DNA of 64,000 bases, from contig JALCKZ010000001.1 in NCBI GenBank assembly GCA_022647615.1, forward strand, positions 484,178-548,177, written 5' to 3'. A program made the position numbers and the translations under genes. This document shows, one piece after another, positions 16,840-26,509 of this stretch. The notes beneath the pieces are model-generated. The model saw nothing but the letters and a program-made list of their open reading frames with translations. It was not told the DNA's origin and did no database searches. The DNA comes from Bacteroidales bacterium. GTDB lineage: Bacteria > Bacteroidota > Bacteroidia > Bacteroidales > UBA932. Within the stretch, counting starts at the first letter, position 1. Each line of letters opens with the position of its first letter.

Positions 16840-16863
16840 GCTGAATTCAAGAAGTAAATACAA
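16840..16863 (+). repeat. 24-base island repeat, copy 1
   Basis: GCTGAATTCAAGAAGTAAA followed by TRCAA occurs here and at 24832-24855 in the same orientation, with one difference. Each copy lies shortly after a TCACGACAG or CTGTCGCGA word and in a gene-free gap. Confidence 0.65.
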
Positions 16864-16928
16864 CTTTTGTTAAATTTTCAATTAGTTAAGTTAATTCTAG
16901 AATAGAATATAATTCAGCGATATAAATT

Positions 16929-16953
16929 GTCAAAATTAATAGGTAATTTTGAC
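16929..16953. promoter_or_regulatory. Inverted repeat overlapping the -7 box of the 164-residue gene
   Basis: GTCAAAATTA (16929-16938) and TAATTTTGAC (16944-16953) are perfect 10-base arms with a 5-base spacer. The right arm contains TAATTTTG (16944-16951), a match to the -7 consensus, 25 bases before the ATG at 16977. The placement is that of an operator that blocks the promoter. Confidence 0.55.
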
Positions 16954-16976
16954 GACTAACTAAATTTTAACTTCTT

Positions 16977-17471
16977 ATGGAAGCGGAAGAATTTATTGAA
17001 AAACTAGAAGACCAGTGTCGTAGGGACACAGATGTTATTGTAAAAAAAATAACAAAACGTGTCCTAGCTGAAATAAATAAGAATACGAAGGATTTACCAC
17101 GAGATGATAACAGATCACTTGGAATAAGCTACGTAGATGAGATTTCAGTAAAAATGCAGTCTCACTGCATAGAAGAGATTAATTATAAATTGGAAGATTT
17201 TGTTGAGAAATGCATTACAGAAGAATACAAGAAACTTAATACATTTGAACAGTTAGCCCTTGATTTAACTTGTATTATAAGTACTACTTCGCATACTGAA
17301 GATTGTTTTGATTTTGATTACGATGCTATGATAGAAATGATAAAAGATGGTGTGTTTGAGAGCATTAATTCACATTATCTATCTAAAAAAGTAAGGAGAT
17401 TAATGGAACATTATGAAGATATATTAGAAAAAGATGGGTTTTATCCATTGGGTGATACTTTTGGCTATTGA
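16977..17471 (+). CDS. Hypothetical acidic, helical cytoplasmic protein
   Basis: 164 residues, no signal, mostly helical and rich in Glu, Asp and Lys (FIEKLEDQCRRDTDVIVKKI, DYDAMIEMIKDGVFESIN). Family not recognised. It has its own promoter with a perfect inverted repeat across the -7 box, so its expression is probably controlled tightly. It is convergent with the 17504-17881 gene, 32 bases apart. Confidence 0.6.
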   Translation: MEAEEFIEKLEDQCRRDTDVIVKKITKRVLAEINKNTKDLPRDDNRSLGISYVDEISVKMQSHCIEEINYKLEDFVEKCITEEYKKLNTFEQLALDLTCIISTTSHTEDCFDFDYDAMIEMIKDGVFESINSHYLSKKVRRLMEHYEDILEKDGFYPLGDTFGY

Positions 17472-17503
17472 TCCTGTTAGCATAGAATAATAAGCGCAGT
17501 AAA

Positions 17504-17881
17504 TTATTTAGTACCTGGATTATTTGGCTTTATAAGTTTTTCTCTTAAGTAATATTTCTTGTACCATTCCATAAAGCCCTTATTGTCAATTGGGGATTCA
17601 TAGTCACTCCAATGCATATAACGATTAAATAAAACTGCTTTTAAAGATACTGGCACACCATCTTCGGGACTGAAAGTTTGGTATCCGAATTTGTAATAAT
17701 CTTGCAGTTGCTCTTCTAGGAATTTCTTTTGTGTTTTATGAAATTCTACCCATTTGCATTCATAGTCCCACAGTAAGGCCCTATCGTCGTCGTATGGCCT
17801 TTCAGATTCTCCCTTGTAGTAGCGGCAAAGTGCGATTAGTTCTTTCTTGGATAGTCCTAGTGTTGAGTCTATTGCTTTCAT
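17504..17881 (-). CDS. Hypothetical protein, short relative of the 16089 gene product
   Basis: 125 residues, cytoplasmic. LIALCRYYKGES ... ALLWDYECKWVEFH parallels the N-terminus of the 16089-16760 product, but the C-terminal extension of that protein is missing here. The next gene downstream (16977) is convergent. No motif gives a function. Codon use looks coding throughout and the start at 17881 is the only ATG near the N-terminus. Confidence 0.6.
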   Translation of the reverse strand: MKAIDSTLGLSKKELIALCRYYKGESERPYDDDRALLWDYECKWVEFHKTQKKFLEEQLQDYYKFGYQTFSPEDGVPVSLKAVLFNRYMHWSDYESPIDNKGFMEWYKKYYLREKLIKPNNPGTK

Positions 17882-18100
17882 TGTGTGTGCAAGTTCGGTA
17901 ATATTTTGATTAGTTAGTCGTATAAGGTTAAATGATTGAAAGAAAATTATTAAGTGACAAAGATTGTCTAAGTTTTAAACTAGCATAGCGCCTTTTACTT
18001 TATTGCATTTTTTGCTCAATATTCTTAACTTTGGCCACGTAGTATTTTCATCCTAAACAGATTACAAACTATTTATTCTATAAATAAAACGATATAACTG

Positions 18101-19597
18101 ATGATAACAGGAGAAATTAAAAACAGAATAGACGCTATATGGGATAGCTTTTGGACAGGTGGTATAACAAACTCCATTACAGTGCTGGAACAGATGACAT
18201 ATCTGTTTTTCATGAAAATGATAGATGATTCCCAAATCAAAGCGGAGGCAAATGCAAATATTTTTGGTAGCAAAGTATTAGATGCTTCCTTCAAAAAAGG
18301 GAATTGGCATAATCCGGAGAGCGACAAAGAAATTCCTTATAAATCAATGCGTTGGCATGTGTTTAAGAACCTCAATCCTAATGATATGTTCAAAATGGTT
18401 AGGGATAATGTCTTCGTCTTTATTAAAAATCTTAACAAAGGAAAAGAATCTGCATATAGCCGTTATATGGGAAGTGCTACATTCATGATTCCAAACGGAC
18501 ATTTCCTGGCCAACATTGTAGATGGGATTGATAAGCTCGACATGAATAATAGAGATACTATGGGAGATGTGTACGAGTATGTTCTAGGAAAAATGGCTGC
18601 ATCCGGAAATAATGGGCAATTCAGAACACCAAGGCACATTATCAGGATGATGGTTGAAATTATGCAACCCACTCTAAAAGACACAGTTTGCGACCCTGCA
18701 ATGGGAAGTGCGGGCTTTATAGTTGAGTGTGCCAAATACATAAAAACGCACCAAGCAAAAGAACTTCTCAAAACAGAAAACCTTGCACATTACAAAAATG
18801 GAATGTTCCATGGTTTTGATACTGACCAGACAATGTTAAGAATTGGAGCTATGAATTTAATGTTGCACGGAGTAGAGAATCCGAATATTGCATGGAGAGA
18901 TTCCGTTTCGAGCGATAACACTGATTCTGAGCTATATTCGTTGGTTTTGGCTAATCCTCCTTTTTCCGGAACCGTTGACAGTCCATCAATAAGTAAATCA
19001 CTTCTAACTATCGCAAACACAAAGAAAACTGAGTTGTTATTTTTGTCTTTATTCATTCGTTCTTTGCAAGTGGGCGGAAGGTGTGCTAGTATCGTTCCTG
19101 ATGGTGTGTTGTTTGGCAATAGTAATGCCCATAAGTCTATTAGGAAAGAAATAGTTGAGAATCAGCACTTAAAAGCAATTATTAGTATGCCTGCTGGTGT
19201 ATTCCAACCCTATTCTGGAGTTAGTACTGCTGTTATGGTATTCACTAAAACTAATGCAGGTGGAACTGATAAGGTTTGGTTTTATGATATGAAAGCTGAT
19301 GGTTATTCTCTTGACCAGAAACGTACAGAGGTAAAGGAGAATGATATACCAGATGTGATAGCAAGATTTAAAAATTTAAAGGCTGAAGAGAAGCGAAGTC
19401 GCAAGGATCAATCGTTCTTAGTGCCTGTTGAAGAGATTAGGAAAAATGATTACGATTTATCCATTAATAAGTACAAAGAGGTTGAGAGAGAAAAGGTCGA
19501 GTATGAGAGGCCGAAGGTTGTTTTGAAACGCATTGAATCACTTGAAAAAGAGATAGTTAAGGCTATTGATAATTATAAATCTAATTTTGCAAAGTAG
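18101..19597 (+). CDS. hsdM: Type I restriction-modification DNA methyltransferase (M subunit)
   Basis: 498-residue N6-adenine methyltransferase. The N-terminal helical HsdM_N domain (about 7-140, IDAIWDSFWTGG) is followed by the N6_Mtase domain with the SAM-binding motif CDPAMGSAGF near residue 200 and the catalytic LANPPF motif near residue 285. It methylates host DNA at the site chosen by HsdS and supports cleavage by HsdR. It is the first gene of an M-S-R operon, with two bases between it and hsdS. No TAnnTTTG box was found in the ~220-base gap before it. Confidence 0.96.
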   Translation: MITGEIKNRIDAIWDSFWTGGITNSITVLEQMTYLFFMKMIDDSQIKAEANANIFGSKVLDASFKKGNWHNPESDKEIPYKSMRWHVFKNLNPNDMFKMVRDNVFVFIKNLNKGKESAYSRYMGSATFMIPNGHFLANIVDGIDKLDMNNRDTMGDVYEYVLGKMAASGNNGQFRTPRHIIRMMVEIMQPTLKDTVCDPAMGSAGFIVECAKYIKTHQAKELLKTENLAHYKNGMFHGFDTDQTMLRIGAMNLMLHGVENPNIAWRDSVSSDNTDSELYSLVLANPPFSGTVDSPSISKSLLTIANTKKTELLFLSLFIRSLQVGGRCASIVPDGVLFGNSNAHKSIRKEIVENQHLKAIISMPAGVFQPYSGVSTAVMVFTKTNAGGTDKVWFYDMKADGYSLDQKRTEVKENDIPDVIARFKNLKAEEKRSRKDQSFLVPVEEIRKNDYDLSINKYKEVEREKVEYERPKVVLKRIESLEKEIVKAIDNYKSNFAK

Positions 19598-19599
19598 GT

Positions 19600-20724
19600 A
19601 TGAAAAAGGGTTGGAAAATTAAAAAATTAGGAGATATTTGCTCAATATATGATAGCCAAAGAAAACCTGTCACAAAAAAAAATAGGAATTCTGGTGAATA
19701 TCCATACTATGGCGCGTCTGGAATTCAAGATTATGTAGATAAATATATATTTGATGGCCGTTTCCTTTTAGTCGGTGAAGATGGAGCAAAATGGGGTAAG
19801 TGGGATAAATCTTCATACATTATAGATGGTAAGAGTTGGGTTAATAATCACGTGCATATACTTAAATTATCGAGTGAGGTTATTGATTACTTCGTTAATT
19901 ATTATTTAATTTATTCGGACTTACAAAAATATATCACGGGTGCTATCGTGCCAAAACTTACACAAGCGGCACTAGTGAGTATTCCACTTCCCATCCCTCC
20001 CCTTTCCGAGCAAAAAGAAATTGTCGCTGAGCTGGATTTGCTAAATAAAATAATTGAAGATAAACGCCAGCAAATTACCGAATTAGATAATCTTGCCCAA
20101 GCTACATTCTACGATATGTTTGGAGACCCTGTTACAAATGAAAAGGGATGGAAAATATGTAAATTAGGAGAATTATTTAACATTACATCAAGCAAACGAG
20201 TTTTTCAATCCGAGTGGCGAAAAAAAGGAGTCCCTTTTTATAGGGCAAGAGAAATAGTAAAATTAGCCCAAAATGGATATGTAGATAATGAACTCTTTAT
20301 AGATGATAGAATGTATGCAGAATACGCTAAAAAATACGGAATTCCACATACAAATGACATTATGATAACGGGAGTTGGCACATTGGGCGTTTGTTATGTA
20401 GTGAAAAATACTGATAAATTTTACTTTAAAGATGGTAACATAATTTGGTTGCAATATCTGGGGAAGGCGAATCCAATATATATCTTATACGCTTTTAAAA
20501 CTCCATATATAAAACATCAAGTTAATAATTGTGCTGCTGCCGTAGTGGGGACATACACTATTGTTCGAGCAAATAATACAATGATTACACTGCCACCATT
20601 GGATCTTCAGGCTAAATTTGCCTCAAAGATAGAAGCTATTGACCACCAGAAACAACTTATAAATCAATCCATAGCAGAAACACAGAAACTCCTAGACTAC
20701 ACAATGGATAAATACTTTGGATAG
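19600..20724 (+). CDS. hsdS: Type I restriction-modification specificity subunit
   Basis: 374 residues with the expected two target-recognition domains, about 5-125 (GWKIKKLGDICSIYDSQRKP) and about 180-320 (GWKICKLGELFNITSSKRVF), each followed by a conserved helical spacer (PLPIPPLSEQKEIVAELD and the tail ATLPPLDLQAKFASKIEAID-like TLPPLDLQAKFASKIEAID). Both TRDs are complete, so a bipartite recognition site is expected. No second hsdS fragment, inverted repeat pair or recombinase is nearby, so there is no sign of phase-variable shuffling here. Fifteen bases separate it from hsdR. Confidence 0.95.
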   Translation: MKKGWKIKKLGDICSIYDSQRKPVTKKNRNSGEYPYYGASGIQDYVDKYIFDGRFLLVGEDGAKWGKWDKSSYIIDGKSWVNNHVHILKLSSEVIDYFVNYYLIYSDLQKYITGAIVPKLTQAALVSIPLPIPPLSEQKEIVAELDLLNKIIEDKRQQITELDNLAQATFYDMFGDPVTNEKGWKICKLGELFNITSSKRVFQSEWRKKGVPFYRAREIVKLAQNGYVDNELFIDDRMYAEYAKKYGIPHTNDIMITGVGTLGVCYVVKNTDKFYFKDGNIIWLQYLGKANPIYILYAFKTPYIKHQVNNCAAAVVGTYTIVRANNTMITLPPLDLQAKFASKIEAIDHQKQLINQSIAETQKLLDYTMDKYFG

Positions 20725-20739
20725 TTAAATTAAACCGCA

Positions 20740-23700
20740 ATGAGAAACTTTGACTTCCTAAAAGACAAGAAAGACTTCGCAGACCTCTACACATACTGCC
20801 GTAATGCTGAAGAATACCAAATTGCAGACCCCGCAAAATCTGCATTGAGCAGCAGACAAGCATTAGAATATCTTGTCAAGGCAATTTACATGCTCAAAGG
20901 ATTCTACATAGGCGAACACACATCACTATTTGAACTAGTTGAAGACCAGCAATTTAAAGACTTTCTTGGTGAAGATAGTTACGATCTATTAAAAAGGCTA
21001 CATTATATCCGTAAAGCTGGAAACATAGCAGCGCACATCGGTGCAGTACCAAAAAGAGAATCATTCTTTTCTTTAATAAATCTTCACGCCTTTGTTGGTG
21101 CGGTGTTATTAAAACTTGGAGCAATAGATAAAATTCCTGCTTTTGAAAACACTTTAATACCATCCAAACCGGGATTGAGAATCACAGTCGCCCCAGCTGA
21201 CGAACCAAAAGCAAATGAACCCATTATTACAAAGTACAAGGGCAAAGTTGAACATCTCGATTCAGTTAAAATTCGCGATAATATTTCTGAAGCTGAAACA
21301 CGAAAACTACACATAGACCAATATCTAGAAGAGGCAGGATGGCAAGTTGTAGAACAAGAGGGCTCTATTCTACCATCAAAGGCTTGCATAGAGGTAGAAG
21401 TAAATGGAATGCCTAATAGTCAAAGAGTTGGATATGCAGACTATGTATTATTTGATAGTGCTTGTAAACCGTTGGCTGTAGTAGAAGCAAAGAAAACCAG
21501 CGTTGATCCAATTAAAGGAAAACACCAAGCAGAATTATACGCTGACTGTTTAGAAAAAAAATACGGTACACGACCTGTTATTTATTATACAAACGGTTTT
21601 GTTATAAAAATAGAAGACGGCATTTATCCAGAAAGAGCATTATTCGGTTTTCATACCCAAGCAGACCTAGAACTTCTGATTCAGCAAAGGGCAAAAGGAA
21701 AAATTAAAGATCTATCAATAAATAAAGATATTACAGACAGAAGCTACCAAATAACAGCAGTCACAAAAGTTTGTGAGCATTTCAACAGTAATCATAGAAG
21801 AGCACTTTTAGTTATGGCAACTGGTACTGGAAAAACTAGAGTAGCAATTTCTTTAGTGGATGTGCTTACTAGAAATAATTGGATTAAAAATGTTTTATTT
21901 CTAGCAGATAGAACAGCGTTGGTTAACCAAGCTCACCGGGCATTTGCAAAGCTTCTTCCAAATATGACTTACTGTGTTTTATCTGACCAAGGCTCGCCTT
22001 CTAACCTTGAAGCTAGAATAATACTAAGTACTTATCAAACAATGATTAACTATGTTGATGCAGCTGATAAGACTTTCTCTGTTGGCCGCTTCGATTTAAT
22101 AATTATTGATGAAGCACACAGGTCTGTATTTGGAAAATTTGGTTCTATCTTTTCATATTTTGACTCACTGTTAGTAGGATTAACTGCAACACCAAGAGAA
22201 GATGTGGATAGAAGTACTTATCAGTTATTTGGTTTGGAAGAAGGACATCCTAACTGCGAGTATGAATTGAGCAAAGCCGTTGCCGATGGTTACCTTGTAA
22301 ATTATAATGCTTTCGTTCGCAGTTCTAAGATTTTAAGGGAAGGTATAAAATATGACGATCTAAGTGACAGCGAGAAAGATCAACTTGAAACCGTGTGGGA
22401 CTACGAAAAAACTAAAAAAGCTCTTGATCCTGACGAGGATTACCATAGGGATATCTCTAATAAAGAGATATTCAAGTATATATACAATAAAGACACTATA
22501 GATAAAGTTCTTAAAGACCTGATGACTAATGGTCAAAAAGTGGAAGATGGAGACAAGATAGGCAAGACCATAATCTTTGCAAGTAGTCATAAACACGCTA
22601 AATTAATTGTTGATAGATTTAATGCCCTTTATCCCCATTTACCAAATTATTGTGAACTTATAGACAATTATGTAAACTACGCTCAAGACTTAATTAATAA
22701 ATTTGAAGAAAGAAATAAGCTGCCACAGATTGCTGTAAGTGTTGATATGCTTGATGTTGGAATTGATGTACCAGATATTTTAAATTTGGTATTTTTTAAA
22801 GTAATTAAATCCAAAATCAAATTTTGGCAAATGATCGGCAGGGGAACTCGCCTTTCTGAAAATATTTTTGGAGCAAATAAGGATAAAAAGTTTTTCAACA
22901 TTTATGACTGGTGCAGTAACATCAAATTCTTTTCTGTACCTGCTAACGGAAAAGAAGCCCCAAGGCAGATGTCATTAACAGAAAGAATATTTGGATTAAA
23001 AATTGACATCGCTTGTGAGCTCCAAAAAAGTGAATACCAATCTGATACATATTCAAAGGCACTACATAATAGCCTTAAGGAAGAATTATTCAATCAGGTG
23101 AAGGAATTAGATAGCAGGCAAATTTCTGTACGAGAAAAGAATGAATTAATTTCTAAATACAAAAACAAAGATAGCTGGGCATATATTTCTCCAGTTGAAG
23201 CAAAGACGATTAAAGATGTCATTGCTCCGATCCTTCCTATTAAAATGGCAGATGAAAATGCAAAAAGATTTGATGTTATAATTCTGCAAATAGAGCTGTC
23301 TTTATTAAACAATACTATTAAAGCCAAAAAAGCACAAAAAAATGTTATTACGATCGCAAGAGCATTGCAAGAAAGGGCTTCAATTGGGCAAGTAAATGCT
23401 AAGATGAATACTATTAATGAGGTTCTTACTTCGGCTTTTTGGGAGAATCAATCTATTGATAAATTTGAAAGAATAAGAGTAGAGTTGCGAGATTTAATAC
23501 AGTTTATTGTTGGAGCAGATGGTAAAACTTTTACTATAAATGTAAGCGATGTCCTTGAAGACACAGGAGAAGGTGCAACATACATTACTCCAATAAGTTA
23601 CGGCCAAAAGGTTTTAGATTACTTATTTGAAAACAAGAATTTGCCGGTGCTTCAAAAAATACAACACATTGAACAACTTACCGATAAGGATATTGCTGAA

Positions 23701-24057
23701 TTAGAAAAAATATTGTGGAAAGAATTAGGCACTAAGGATGATTTTAAAAATTATGTTGAAAACAAAATGTGTGGAGACAATGTTGCTGTTTTTATCCGCT
23801 CTATTATTGGCGTAGATAGAGTTGAGGCAAAAAAATTGTTTTCAAATTTCTTATCAGGAAATAGATCATTGAATTCTATGCAGGAAGAATATCTAGACAA
23901 AATAATAAACTACCTAACAGAAAATGGAGATATAGACACAAATGTTATCACTAACGTGTCTCCATTTGACCAATTCGAATGGCAAAGTGTATTTGGTGAA
24001 AATACGCGTAATGTTGGAAAATATGTAGATATGTTGCATAAAGTATTGGTTGCATAA
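20740..24057 (+). CDS. hsdR: Type I restriction-modification endonuclease/translocase subunit
   Basis: 1105 residues. Domains in order: an N-terminal DUF4145-like helical domain (about 5-115, SALSSRQALEYLVKAIYMLK), the HsdR nuclease domain (about 190-330, VEAKKTSVDPIKGKHQAELY), a superfamily 2 helicase with Walker A ATGTGKTR near 363, DEAH-type box IIDEAH near 455 and GLTATP near 482, a second RecA-like domain (IFASSHKHAKLIVDRF, MIGRGTRLS) and a long C-terminal domain that docks on the methylase. The open reading frame is intact. The enzyme translocates and cuts unmodified DNA and so defends against phages and plasmids. Confidence 0.96.
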   Translation: MRNFDFLKDKKDFADLYTYCRNAEEYQIADPAKSALSSRQALEYLVKAIYMLKGFYIGEHTSLFELVEDQQFKDFLGEDSYDLLKRLHYIRKAGNIAAHIGAVPKRESFFSLINLHAFVGAVLLKLGAIDKIPAFENTLIPSKPGLRITVAPADEPKANEPIITKYKGKVEHLDSVKIRDNISEAETRKLHIDQYLEEAGWQVVEQEGSILPSKACIEVEVNGMPNSQRVGYADYVLFDSACKPLAVVEAKKTSVDPIKGKHQAELYADCLEKKYGTRPVIYYTNGFVIKIEDGIYPERALFGFHTQADLELLIQQRAKGKIKDLSINKDITDRSYQITAVTKVCEHFNSNHRRALLVMATGTGKTRVAISLVDVLTRNNWIKNVLFLADRTALVNQAHRAFAKLLPNMTYCVLSDQGSPSNLEARIILSTYQTMINYVDAADKTFSVGRFDLIIIDEAHRSVFGKFGSIFSYFDSLLVGLTATPREDVDRSTYQLFGLEEGHPNCEYELSKAVADGYLVNYNAFVRSSKILREGIKYDDLSDSEKDQLETVWDYEKTKKALDPDEDYHRDISNKEIFKYIYNKDTIDKVLKDLMTNGQKVEDGDKIGKTIIFASSHKHAKLIVDRFNALYPHLPNYCELIDNYVNYAQDLINKFEERNKLPQIAVSVDMLDVGIDVPDILNLVFFKVIKSKIKFWQMIGRGTRLSENIFGANKDKKFFNIYDWCSNIKFFSVPANGKEAPRQMSLTERIFGLKIDIACELQKSEYQSDTYSKALHNSLKEELFNQVKELDSRQISVREKNELISKYKNKDSWAYISPVEAKTIKDVIAPILPIKMADENAKRFDVIILQIELSLLNNTIKAKKAQKNVITIARALQERASIGQVNAKMNTINEVLTSAFWENQSIDKFERIRVELRDLIQFIVGADGKTFTINVSDVLEDTGEGATYITPISYGQKVLDYLFENKNLPVLQKIQHIEQLTDKDIAELEKILWKELGTKDDFKNYVENKMCGDNVAVFIRSIIGVDRVEAKKLFSNFLSGNRSLNSMQEEYLDKIINYLTENGDIDTNVITNVSPFDQFEWQSVFGENTRNVGKYVDMLHKVLVA

Positions 24058-24113
24058 TAATATACAACCAATACCTAAATGCGGGGACATTTGCCAATAG
24101 TACAAATCTCACC

Positions 24114-24755
24114 CTACTCCAAAAATACATCGCTAACCTTCAAGAACAACATGTACTCCTTCACAACATTATTATTACTATCACATAACGGCAAATAAAT
24201 CCTAAAGTATTGCCCAATAAGAGCCTGATAATGTTCAAGGAACTCCTTGTGATGCGTCCTACTAGAATCATCTATAATGTTATGAAAATCCCATCCTGCG
24301 TCATGATACCCCCAAAAAGAACTTCCGGAATTCCAATTGATACTCTTAGATGGCATAAAATTCACATTCACACGACTATATGCAGGAATAGGTAAAGAGA
24401 GTGTGCTTTTATCTATATCCTTCATCATTTTCTCACCGGAGTATACAGTTGTGGCGGTACCATCAGGATAAATCAAACTAACCTTATCCCAAACTAAGAA
24501 CAATGGCTTAGCGCTATTATTATAAACACTAACATAAAATGTTGTTTTTGAATTATTTGTAGAAATTGTAATATCTGCTTGTTCAAAAACATTTGAAGGA
24601 GTTATTACAGGAATCTCTTTACCGTTGACCGAAACTTTATCTAGGTGAGATTTAAAATTAACTTCCTTATCTATGCCCATAAAAATAGCACAAGACTGTA
24701 AAGACATGATTGCCAACAAAATAGCAATCATTTTAAAAACATGATTCTTTTTCAT
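24114..24755 (-). CDS. Hypothetical lipoprotein
   Basis: 213 residues from the ATG at 24753-24755, which gives a proper lipoprotein signal (MKKNHVFKMIAILLAIMSLQ then SC). An upstream in-frame start at 24794 would hide this signal. The mature part is beta-rich (ITISTNNSKTTFYVSVYNNS, SLIYPDGTATTVYSG), suggesting an immunoglobulin-like fold. No family recognised. It is convergent with hsdR, 56 bases apart. Confidence 0.7.
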   Translation of the reverse strand: MKKNHVFKMIAILLAIMSLQSCAIFMGIDKEVNFKSHLDKVSVNGKEIPVITPSNVFEQADITISTNNSKTTFYVSVYNNSAKPLFLVWDKVSLIYPDGTATTVYSGEKMMKDIDKSTLSLPIPAYSRVNVNFMPSKSINWNSGSSFWGYHDAGWDFHNIIDDSSRTHHKEFLEHYQALIGQYFRIYLPLCDSNNNVVKEYMLFLKVSDVFLE

Positions 24756-25138
24756 AATAAGCTGTTTTAAAATAATCTGCAAATCTACTTCCACCGTGTG
24801 ACAATTTCTGTCGCGACCTTAAAAAATCACAGCTGAATTCAAGAAGTAAATGCAATAGAGGAATAAAATAATCTCCTATAAATTTTGTTTAAAGCTCTTA
24901 ATATTTATTTATTGGAAGTAAGAGCAACCTATATTAAACGCATAGTTTAGAAATTGCGGAAAACATTGATAATTAACAATAAAAATACTTAATATTCAAT
25001 AATCGTAGAAGAAAAACTCATTCATCTAAACACTCTATTCCTACTAAAATTCCTCAAAAAGATTTCATTTACTTTCTGTCGCGAAACCAGCATTGAAGTC
25101 GAAATTTTCGACTTCATCTCCCGTCGTGACCTAAAAAT
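24756..25138. other. 383-base gene-free gap with motif pair and palindrome
   Basis: AT-rich DNA with CTGTCGCGA words at 24808-24816 and 25076-25084, the second 24-base repeat (24832-24855) and a perfect palindrome GAAGTCGAAA-T-TTTCGACTTC at 25095-25115, followed by CGTCGTGACC. No open reading frame, RNA or TAnnTTTG promoter is convincing. The structure looks like decayed repeat DNA. Confidence 0.5.
24832..24855 (+). repeat. 24-base island repeat, copy 2
   Basis: Second copy of the repeat at 16840-16863, 23 of 24 positions identical, lying 16 bases after a CTGTCGCGA word. Confidence 0.65.
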
Positions 25139-25666
25139 TTACTCCGCGCTCTTAGTCATCCAAAGATCCTTACTCTCGTCAAACCCAAGACGCTCATTAA
25201 CCATATCGAGAGTAAAAAAGGTACACGTACCATCATCCTCCTTCAGATTTAACTGACCATCAGAAATATAGAACTCAGTATAAAGATGCGTATTACCCGT
25301 CCTCTGACCATTAGAATCTATTATAACAGAAATACAATTAATAGTCTCTTTCTCAATCCTCAAAACCTCACCACTCTGGAACGGCATATTAGTTACAGGA
25401 TTAACATCTGTATAACTAATACTCCAAGTACCATAAAGCCAGCTTGGCAAATCCTTGTTATTCTCAATACTTTGAGTATTCTCTTGTGATGCAGCAGATT
25501 GTGCACTAGAATCAACAGGAACACTCTGAGAAACCACGGTTTCAGACTCTGTATCAGCTGCCTTTTTGCTGCTACAACTTAAACAGTCCCTAAAACTAAA
25601 ATAAATAACAAATGGTAAACAAATAAGGCTAATGATTGTACTTATTTTATCCTTGTTCATAATCAT
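25139..25666 (-). CDS. Hypothetical membrane-anchored protein
   Basis: 175 residues. A hydrophobic N-terminal segment (ISLICLPFVIYFSF) is followed by CLSCSSKK, which may be a membrane anchor or an atypical lipobox. Then comes a Ser/Gln/Glu-rich linker and a compact ~95-residue domain starting LPSWLYGTWSISY, similar in style to lipocalin-like or copper-resistance NlpE-like domains. A second ATG at 25658-25660 is an equally possible start. It lies 34 bases after the next lipoprotein gene on the same strand, so the two form an operon of envelope proteins. Confidence 0.65.
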   Translation of the reverse strand: MIMNKDKISTIISLICLPFVIYFSFRDCLSCSSKKAADTESETVVSQSVPVDSSAQSAASQENTQSIENNKDLPSWLYGTWSISYTDVNPVTNMPFQSGEVLRIEKETINCISVIIDSNGQRTGNTHLYTEFYISDGQLNLKEDDGTCTFFTLDMVNERLGFDESKDLWMTKSAE

Positions 25667-25700
25667 GTATTTAGAGTCGTACTTACGATAAGAGCCTTAT

Positions 25701-26207
25701 TTACTGGGCAGTATAAGTATCACCGGAGGAAGCCTCCACTAAAGTTCCAACACCATTTTCTATAGAGAGATATAAACGAATTGTCCCTCTGCCGCCAGGT
25801 ACTTGTGCTACTATTGTAGCAGAAGAAGAACCAAAATCTTCCACAGTTGGTGCAGCAGATAAGCATGTCCCATTAGCATAAATTCCATCTTGCTTTATGA
25901 CCAGATGCACGCCACTATCATCAACAAAAGTTCTCCCTAAAGTGTAAGCGTCAACATCATACATGTTCCTAAAAGGCGCTACCGTTTTTTGTTGAGTTTG
26001 GGCCTCCTGAGCGCTACTCTCAACGGTGGCTGATTCTTGAACTTGGTTTTGACTTTGGTTCTGTGTCCCATTGTTTTCATTAACAGGTGATTGCGCAGTA
26101 TTGTCTACTGCTCCGGTACTATTACCATTGCCATTACCACAACTTGCACAAAAGATGACAGAAAGAAACAGCATAGAACCAATGCAGAACTTACTATAGT
26201 TTTTCAT
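25701..26207 (-). CDS. Hypothetical lipoprotein with Gln/Ser-rich linker
   Basis: 168 residues. The signal ends in a clear lipobox (FLSVIFCASCGNG). A ~55-residue low-complexity linker rich in Gln, Asn, Ser and Glu follows, then a small beta-rich domain (TLGRTFVDDSGVHLVIKQDG to SSGDTYTAQ). The architecture matches its downstream neighbour at 25139, so the two may be distant relatives or partners. No function is suggested. Confidence 0.68.
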   Translation of the reverse strand: MKNYSKFCIGSMLFLSVIFCASCGNGNGNSTGAVDNTAQSPVNENNGTQNQSQNQVQESATVESSAQEAQTQQKTVAPFRNMYDVDAYTLGRTFVDDSGVHLVIKQDGIYANGTCLSAAPTVEDFGSSSATIVAQVPGGRGTIRLYLSIENGVGTLVEASSGDTYTAQ

Positions 26208-26333
26208 ATTATTTGGATTTAGTAATTGTTTTAAAATTAGCTATTTCCAAAGGACTTTAGTTATTTATTTAACAATCCATTTTGTCCATATTATTTTCTT
26301 AACACATTACATTTGCTTCCGAGATGTTCTCCA

Positions 26334-26381
26334 TCGTGACCTTAAAAAAAGACTAACTTTTTCCAGAAAAGTAAAAGTTTG
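26334..26381 (+). repeat. Repeat flanking the DUF4160/DUF2442 pair, left side
   Basis: Contains CGTGACCTTAAAAAAAGAC plus TAAC, followed by AACTTTTTCCAGAAAAGTAA plus AAGTTTG. The same two segments occur in the other order on the right side of the gene pair (27284-27311 and 27353-27377). Confidence 0.6.
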
Positions 26382-26509
26382 AACTTCAAGGACCTTGCAT
26401 ATATTCCATTTTGGAATATACTGTCAAAAAAGGTTACATGCTTTGAACCGGTCGAAAACTTAGACCAGTGGATAGATGAGGCATATACGGAGGGAATTAT
26501 CGTTGATTT

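Noticed and set aside
18101..24057. Phase-variable type I system
   Set aside because: Only one complete hsdS is present, with no silent cassette, inverted repeats or recombinase nearby.
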